Assembly: GCA_965219635.1 (NCBI GenBank)
Contig: OZ244783.1
Location: forward strand, 930,001 to 994,000
Direction of reading: 5' to 3'
DNA: 64,000 nt
Source: JAPOXR01 sp965219635
GTDB taxonomy: Bacteria; Pseudomonadota; Alphaproteobacteria; Rhodobacterales; Rhodobacteraceae
The notes under the pieces are model-generated. The model had not been told where the DNA came from and did no database searches. It saw only the letters and a program-made list of their open reading frames with translations. The translations under genes and the position numbers were made by a program. Below are positions 60,096 through 64,000 of this stretch, one piece after another. The first letter of the stretch is position 1. The number at the start of each line of letters is the position of its first letter.

Positions 60096-60848
60096 TCAGA
60101 TACTCATGGACTCCTGCAGAGCATCTGAAGTCGTTCTGCAATAGGCAGCATAGTCCGAAGAGGTCCGGAACCTTTCGCCTCTTGGGTAGTCGGCGTCTAC
60201 AGCCAACTCCCGAATGACCCTGCCTGGGCGCGCCGCCATGACGGCGATGCGGTTTGAAAGAAAGACGCTCTCAAAAACGGAGTGTGTGACGAAAATGATC
60301 GTGCAATCGAGTTTGGCCTTCAGCTCAAGCAGATCGTTGTTGAGCTTGAAGCGCGTGATTTCGTCAAGCGCTGCAAAGGGTTCGTCCATCAAAATGATGC
60401 GCGGGTTGGTGGCCAGGGCGCGCGCAATCGAGACGCGCATCTTCATGCCGCCAGAAAGTTCCCGCGGATAGCTAGATGCAAATCCATCCAGTCCAACCAG
60501 TTCAAGCGCTTCTTCGATACGGCTGCGCACCGAAGAAACCGACTCCCCGCTAAGCCGGAAAGGAAGCGACACGTTCCGTTCCACTGTGGCCCATGGCATG
60601 AGAGTGGGTTCCTGGAAAACGAACCCGATCGAATGACCTGTTTTTTCGCCGTGCCAGGCGATCTTTCCGGTGGTTGGCTCGGAAAGGCCTGCAATCAACC
60701 GCAGGGCAGTGGACTTTCCGCAGCCCGACGGGCCGAGGAGGCTGATGAAATCGCCTTCTGACACGCTCAACGACATGTCTCGAAGCGCTTCGAGGTCGCC
60801 GTTGAAGGTCTTGCCCACATGCGTCAGTGAGAGCAGCTTTTCACGCAA
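60096..60848 (-). CDS. ABC transporter ATPase, SsuB/ThiZ type
   Basis: This is a 250-residue ATPase with Walker A GPSGCGKSTALRL, Q-loop FVFQEPTLMPW, signature ELSGGMKMRVSIARA and Walker B IILMDEPFAALDE, as in the SsuB/TauB group. The start is uncertain: the frame begins with TTG at 60848, which gives the normal N-terminus (REKLLSLTHVGKTF) but has no clear ribosome-binding site. A strong hairpin lies just upstream, between it and the binding-protein gene, so initiation may depend on that structure. The permease follows after 18 bases. Confidence 0.87.
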   Translation of the reverse strand: MREKLLSLTHVGKTFNGDLEALRDMSLSVSEGDFISLLGPSGCGKSTALRLIAGLSEPTTGKIAWHGEKTGHSIGFVFQEPTLMPWATVERNVSLPFRLSGESVSSVRSRIEEALELVGLDGFASSYPRELSGGMKMRVSIARALATNPRIILMDEPFAALDEITRFKLNNDLLELKAKLDCTIIFVTHSVFESVFLSNRIAVMAARPGRVIRELAVDADYPRGERFRTSSDYAAYCRTTSDALQESMSI

Positions 60849-60913
60849 GCCAGATACACCGTCTTTGCATACTGGCGACAGGTAGAATCGTCTGCCAGAA
60901 AATTCAAGAAATC

Positions 60914-60938
60914 AGGCGGCCCGTCGTGCGGGCCGCCT
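60914..60938 (-). terminator. Strong hairpin after the binding-protein gene
   Basis: AGGCGGCCCG (60914-60923) and CGGGCCGCCT (60929-60938) form a perfect ten-base GC-rich stem with a five-base loop. On the minus strand it is followed by GATTTCTTGAATTTT, which is T-rich, so it could terminate part of the transcription and lower expression of the ATPase and later genes relative to the binding protein. Confidence 0.7.
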
Positions 60939-60967
60939 GCCTGTGTCCGGAAAATCCGGGCTGGATG

Positions 60968-61954
60968 TCACTTGAGATCCATCCCGACTCCGTTGTTTGT
61001 AAACTCTGTCGTGAACGCAGACCGCCAATCGACTTCCTCTTCAAGGACGCCTGCCGAACGCATCTTGTTGTAGAAGTCTTCGACCTTGGCTTCGGTCAAT
61101 GCTCCGATGCCCAACGTCAGCGCATCTCCGGAATCGACGATCCCAACCTCAAGCATCTTGCTGATGGCATATGCGATCTTGTCATCAGTCATCTCGGGAT
61201 TGTGTTCCTTGATCAGCTCGTTTGCTGCCGAGGGGTCGCCATAAAGGTAGTTGTACCAGCCCTTGATCGAACCATCGACAAAGCACTGAACCATGGCCGG
61301 ATTGTCGGCAATGGTGTCGGCCATGGTCTCAATCGTCGTGGCGTAGGTTGAGTAACCGGCATCGGCGATCAGGTAGACATCAGGCACAAAGCCTCCCTCC
61401 TTTTCGACCACATAGGGCTCGGAAGACAGGTATCCCTGCATGCCGGTATTTTCGTCGGCCAGGAATGGCGCCGGGTTGAACGTATACGGCTTCCGCTGTT
61501 CAACGGTGAAGCCATAGTCGGCGATCATCCAGCGATAGTAGGAGTTGAAACCATTGTCCCCGATCAGGAGCGTCAGGTTCTTGAGGTCCGCAAAGGTGTC
61601 GGCCTTGCCCGGATGCGCAAGGATCACCTGCGGGTGTTTCTGAAAGATTGCGGCGACGGAAACCACCGGAATTCCTTCCCTGACAGCGCTGAATGCTTGC
61701 AGCATGTCGCCGCCCATATGGAACTGCAGTTTGCCGGCCAGCATCAGGGCGCGGTTGTTGACTTGCGGGCCACCCGGAACGATCTCTACGTCAAGGCCGC
61801 AGGCCTCATAGGTGCCGTCAGCAACCGACTGGTAGAATCCGCCATGTTCAGCCTGCGCCAGCCAGTTGGTGCCGAAGGCCGCTTTTTCCAACGCAAGCGA
61901 ACCCGATGCAACCAGCGCTGCGCCAGCTGCAATCGTAAGTAATTTGAACTTCAT
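60968..61954 (-). CDS. ABC transporter periplasmic binding protein, ThiY/SsuA (NMT1) type
   Basis: This is a 328-residue binding protein with a signal peptide (LLTIAAGAALVASGSLA, cleaved near LEKAAFG). The mature part opens FGTNWLAQAEHGGFYQSVADGTYEACGLDVEIVPG, the layout of NMT1/THI5-like proteins that bind pyrimidine precursors and related compounds; only its key positions are quoted here (TNWLAQAEHGG, GLDVEIVPGG). GGDMLQAFSAVREGIPVVSVA follows. The ATG at 61954 has AAGGAGGG upstream. It leads the catabolic operon. Pyrimidine- or purine-like and amino-ring compounds are likely ligands, by family. Confidence 0.88.
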   Translation of the reverse strand: MKFKLLTIAAGAALVASGSLALEKAAFGTNWLAQAEHGGFYQSVADGTYEACGLDVEIVPGGPQVNNRALMLAGKLQFHMGGDMLQAFSAVREGIPVVSVAAIFQKHPQVILAHPGKADTFADLKNLTLLIGDNGFNSYYRWMIADYGFTVEQRKPYTFNPAPFLADENTGMQGYLSSEPYVVEKEGGFVPDVYLIADAGYSTYATTIETMADTIADNPAMVQCFVDGSIKGWYNYLYGDPSAANELIKEHNPEMTDDKIAYAISKMLEVGIVDSGDALTLGIGALTEAKVEDFYNKMRSAGVLEEEVDWRSAFTTEFTNNGVGMDLK

Positions 61955-62592
61955 GTGTTTGTCCCTCCTTGGAAATTGACAATCAACCTCCGCCCCTTCC
62001 GGCGGCATATTTCCATCAAGTGGAATGAGTGAATTCTCTATATGACCCCCTTGAAGCGGTCAACAAAGTGAACACCGGGCCTGGTCAATCCCGGCCTGTG
62101 CACCCTGAATTGGCAGCAATCTGCCAATCTGCACCAAAAACGTGCAAGTGAGGCATGCAACCAGTGGTAACACTTCCTCATTTGGTGAGTGATGAAGAAG
62201 AAGGGCTGGGGTGATTTCTGCAACAGGCAGATGATCAGTCCATCGGGGGCACTCCCGCCGCATGCGGGATCGGGCGAATTGGGTGTTCGAGCCAGTAGGG
62301 CAGGTGCGCCCGTGTCAAGATATCCCGCAGGCCTGGAACTGGTGCCATCAAACGCAATCGCAAGCATCGGAACGGCTGGTCAGGATAAGGTTGTTTGAAA
62401 CAGGCGTGGACCAGTCTGGCCAATTGCCGGGGACCGCTTGCGAAGCTATTGGGCCTGAGTCCCGGGTTCGACCTGTTGCCTCAATGCTGCTACCATTCAA
62501 GCCATTGGCGATGATCCCGGTAGGTAGCTGCCGACGGTGGCATGCATGGAAATGCCGGGCAGGTTCCGCCCGCAAGATCTGGAGGCAAGCGA
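61955..62592. other. Intergenic region upstream of the catabolic operon and the RidA gene
   Basis: This 638-base region carries no gene I can support. It must hold the promoters of two divergent transcripts. A minus-strand frame at 62235-62423 reads as plausible protein but has no match. A candidate promoter lies at 62035-62063. Confidence 0.45.
62035..62063 (-). promoter_or_regulatory. Candidate promoter of the ThiY-type operon
   Basis: Read on the minus strand, TTGACC (62063-62058) is followed by TAGAGA (62040-62035) at 17 bases, or by TATAGA (62042-62037) at 15 bases. It lies about 85-110 bases before the binding-protein start. The -35 box is good and the -10 box is ambiguous. Confidence 0.35.
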
Positions 62593-62976
62593 GTGCACCA
62601 ACAAATCAATCCGAAGTCGATATTTCCGCCCTTTGCCCATTATTCGCACGGCATGGTCGCAGAAGGCAGACTGCTGTTCGTGTCAGGCCAACTGGGCGTT
62701 CTCCCTGATGGAACTGTGCCTGAATCGACCTACGAACAGGCGGTGGTGTGTTTCAACAACGTGGAACAGATCCTGTTTGAAGCTGGCCTCCAAAAGCGGC
62801 ATGTCGCAAGGATTAATGCCTTCGTTACCAGCCGGGAGCATTTGAAGCCCTATATGGAGGCAAGGGACAAGTGGGTTGCGGAACTTGATGCGCCGCCGGC
62901 CTCAACGCTTGTGATCGTAAGCGGCTTCGCCCGTCCCGAACTGAAAGTCGAAGTCGAAGTCACCGCATGCGCTTAG
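62593..62976 (+). CDS. RidA/YjgF/YER057c/UK114-family protein
   Basis: This is a 127-residue RidA-family protein, a homotrimeric deaminase fold that hydrolyses reactive enamine/imine intermediates or cyclic nitrogen compounds. The motifs RLLFVSGQLGVLPDG and YEQAVVCFNNVEQILFEAGL are typical, and the end APPASTLVIVSGFARPELKVEVEVTAC supplies the conserved region; it lacks the arginine usually found in the strict RidA subgroup at the CARxxL-type position, as far as I can see. The GTG at 62593 is favoured by GGAGG eight bases upstream. It lies divergently beside the amine-catabolism operon, which suggests a shared metabolic role. Confidence 0.88.
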   Translation: MHQQINPKSIFPPFAHYSHGMVAEGRLLFVSGQLGVLPDGTVPESTYEQAVVCFNNVEQILFEAGLQKRHVARINAFVTSREHLKPYMEARDKWVAELDAPPASTLVIVSGFARPELKVEVEVTACA

Positions 62977-62991
62977 CAAAGGCAATCGGTC

Positions 62992-63345
62992 TCACTCCTC
63001 TGTCCAAACGGCAAATTCACTCCCGGACGGCTCTGCAAAATGAAAGCGCCTGCCTCCCGGAAAGCTGAAAGGTTCTTTCAGAATGATGCCTCCAGCCTCG
63101 ACCACACGACCAAGCGTCTCTTCAAGCGACTCGCTGTAGAAGACAATCAGCGTGGCGCCCTCTTCCGTGCGACTGGGCCGCTCAGCCAAGTGGAAGCCTC
63201 CATCAATTCCTGCGCCGTCAAACGCCACATATTGCGAGCCGTAGTCGGTAAACTCCCAGCCAAACACTTTCGCAAAGAACGGTTTGGTCTGGTCGAAGTT
63301 CGTGCTGGGAAACTCAACGTAGTCAATCTTCAGATGCGTGGCCAT
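62992..63345 (-). CDS. Glyoxalase/bleomycin-resistance (VOC) family protein
   Basis: This is a 117-residue single vicinal-oxygen-chelate domain. The motifs KIDYVEFPSTNFDQTKPFFAKVFGW at the start and ILKEPFSFPGGRRFHFAEPSGSEFAVW at the end are typical. A metal His and Glu pair can be read in the domain (Tyr and Glu vary in the family). The ATG at 63345 has GAGG eight bases upstream. The same frame stays open for 104 codons further upstream with coding-like composition, so a longer protein or a separate adjacent gene is possible. The substrate is unknown. Confidence 0.82.
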   Translation of the reverse strand: MATHLKIDYVEFPSTNFDQTKPFFAKVFGWEFTDYGSQYVAFDGAGIDGGFHLAERPSRTEEGATLIVFYSESLEETLGRVVEAGGIILKEPFSFPGGRRFHFAEPSGSEFAVWTEE

Positions 63346-64000
63346 CTTTAGGTCCTCTAGTTCAAAGCCGGATATCTGGTCTGCCGGAAGGCAGAGCATC
63401 TGCCCCCCACGATCAGGTGTCATAGCGTCCTCGCGGCCAGGATGGGCCAGACGATTCAGCGGTAACATTTCTCCAACCAGTTCGACCAGATCAACTACCT
63501 CGCAAAGGGTCATTGTACCGTGATCCGGGTCGCAGCACCCGAGTCCGGGCAAGACGTGGGACCGGTCGGCAATTGAACGTGTCCGAACAAGTGTGTCGAT
63601 ACGCGTCGTGACGTTGGTAATCGTGCACACGCACACCTGCGTTGCGACTGCCCCCATTTGGTGTTGTATCCCAAGCAGTACCGTTCAGTAGCGGGTGATT
63701 TTGTTCACTCTGGTCCAGTATAATTTTCTGAGGAACACTGGACGAAACCGGTACGGTTCTTCTTTCCCAGCAGCTGATTTCAAGTAGACTGGCAGGAACT
63801 GGCGGACCCTTGTCCGGCGGCAGCTGGCAGCCTATCGCCAGGATCAGACAAGATACGCTAACCCATGAGGCGACTCCGGGGCCGTGCATATGTGTGTCTT
63901 GGCAACGAATTCGGCGCTCGATTTGAATGCGTTCGCTGCCACGTTAAGGTGTTCAGCCATCTGGTATTCGGAATGCTGGTCTGGTTTGGTGACCAGCCTA
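63346..64000. other. Right-edge region, mostly unassigned
   Basis: No gene is well supported. The minus-strand frame at 63346-63657 is open and in frame with the VOC gene; it reads with protein-like composition (CEVVDLVELVGEMLPLNR) but has no match. A plus-strand frame from 63865 runs off the right edge (MRRLRGRAYVCLGNEF) and may be the start of a gene cut by the window. Confidence 0.35.

Noticed and set aside
62460..62480. GGGTTCGACC resembling a tRNA T-arm
   Set aside because: No acceptor, D-arm or anticodon stem can be folded around it.
63865..64000. Plus-strand frame running off the right edge
   Set aside because: It is only 45 codons within the window, with no ribosome-binding site or recognisable motif. 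It may be a partial gene, but this cannot be supported.
1..64000. CRISPR arrays, rRNA, tRNA, insertion sequences and prophage genes
   Set aside because: I looked for regular spaced repeats, transposase and integrase motifs and conserved RNA cores and found none apart from the SRP RNA and the tandem surface-protein repeat.

Overview
The window looks like chromosomal DNA from an alphaproteobacterium of moderately high GC content. The evidence is an SRP RNA gene close to dnaX, dnaX followed by recR, divergent hemE/hemC, an alphaproteobacterial-type glnD, and a high density of ABC and tripartite tricarboxylate (TTT) uptake systems. A marine or host-associated lifestyle is plausible because ankyrin-repeat and fibronectin-III proteins occur together with osmolyte-type, nitrogen-compound and sugar uptake systems, but this is inference. 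I see no rRNA, tRNA, CRISPR array, insertion sequence or phage gene.

Layout. 1-9.7 kb is a divergent amino-acid locus. On the minus strand an aldo/keto reductase leads a branched-chain-type ABC transporter (livG, livF, livH, livM, the last cut by the window edge). On the plus strand there is a kynureninase-like/formamidase-like fusion, then iorA and iorB (indolepyruvate:ferredoxin oxidoreductase). 9.9-19 kb is housekeeping: nudC, SRP RNA (ffs), a small HTH gene, an ankyrin protein, dnaX-recR (no ybaB between them), hemF, hemE and hemC. 19-22 kb holds a hipBA toxin-antitoxin pair with repeated operator-like motifs and two gene-poor stretches. 22-29 kb holds a TMADH/old-yellow-enzyme-family demethylase-like flavoprotein converging on a TTT operon (tctC-tctB-tctA) that also carries an AtuA-like protein and a DUF4387 protein. 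29.9-36 kb holds two tandem paralogues encoding secreted FN3-repeat proteins with outer-membrane beta-barrel ends.

36-42 kb: glnD (nitrogen sensing), then a purine-ureide operon with a PuuE-UraD fusion, ureidoglycine aminohydrolase and ureidoglycolate lyase. 42-48 kb: an alpha-glucoside-type operon (binding protein, two permeases, ATPase, GH4 glycosidase) whose promoter overlaps a perfect palindrome. 48-53 kb: a small orphan nuclease-fold protein, an FtsX-type ABC exporter pair, and a divergent GDSL esterase. 53-54.5 kb: cytochrome c' and a di-haem cytochrome c. 54.5-62 kb: a tightly overlapped catabolic operon (ThiY/SsuA-type ABC transporter, cytosine-deaminase-like amidohydrolase, FAD-linked oxidase, two flavodoxin-fold quinone reductases, creatininase-family amidohydrolase), followed by a RidA-family gene and a glyoxalase-fold gene.

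Taken together, the window is dominated by acquisition and breakdown of nitrogen-rich small molecules: amino acids and kynurenine-like compounds, ureides, N-methylated compounds and pyrimidine- or creatinine-like compounds. glnD lies among these genes. The most novel-looking units are the kynureninase/formamidase fusion locus and the 54.5-62 kb operon. Functions are assigned from motifs and family knowledge only; no database search was run.
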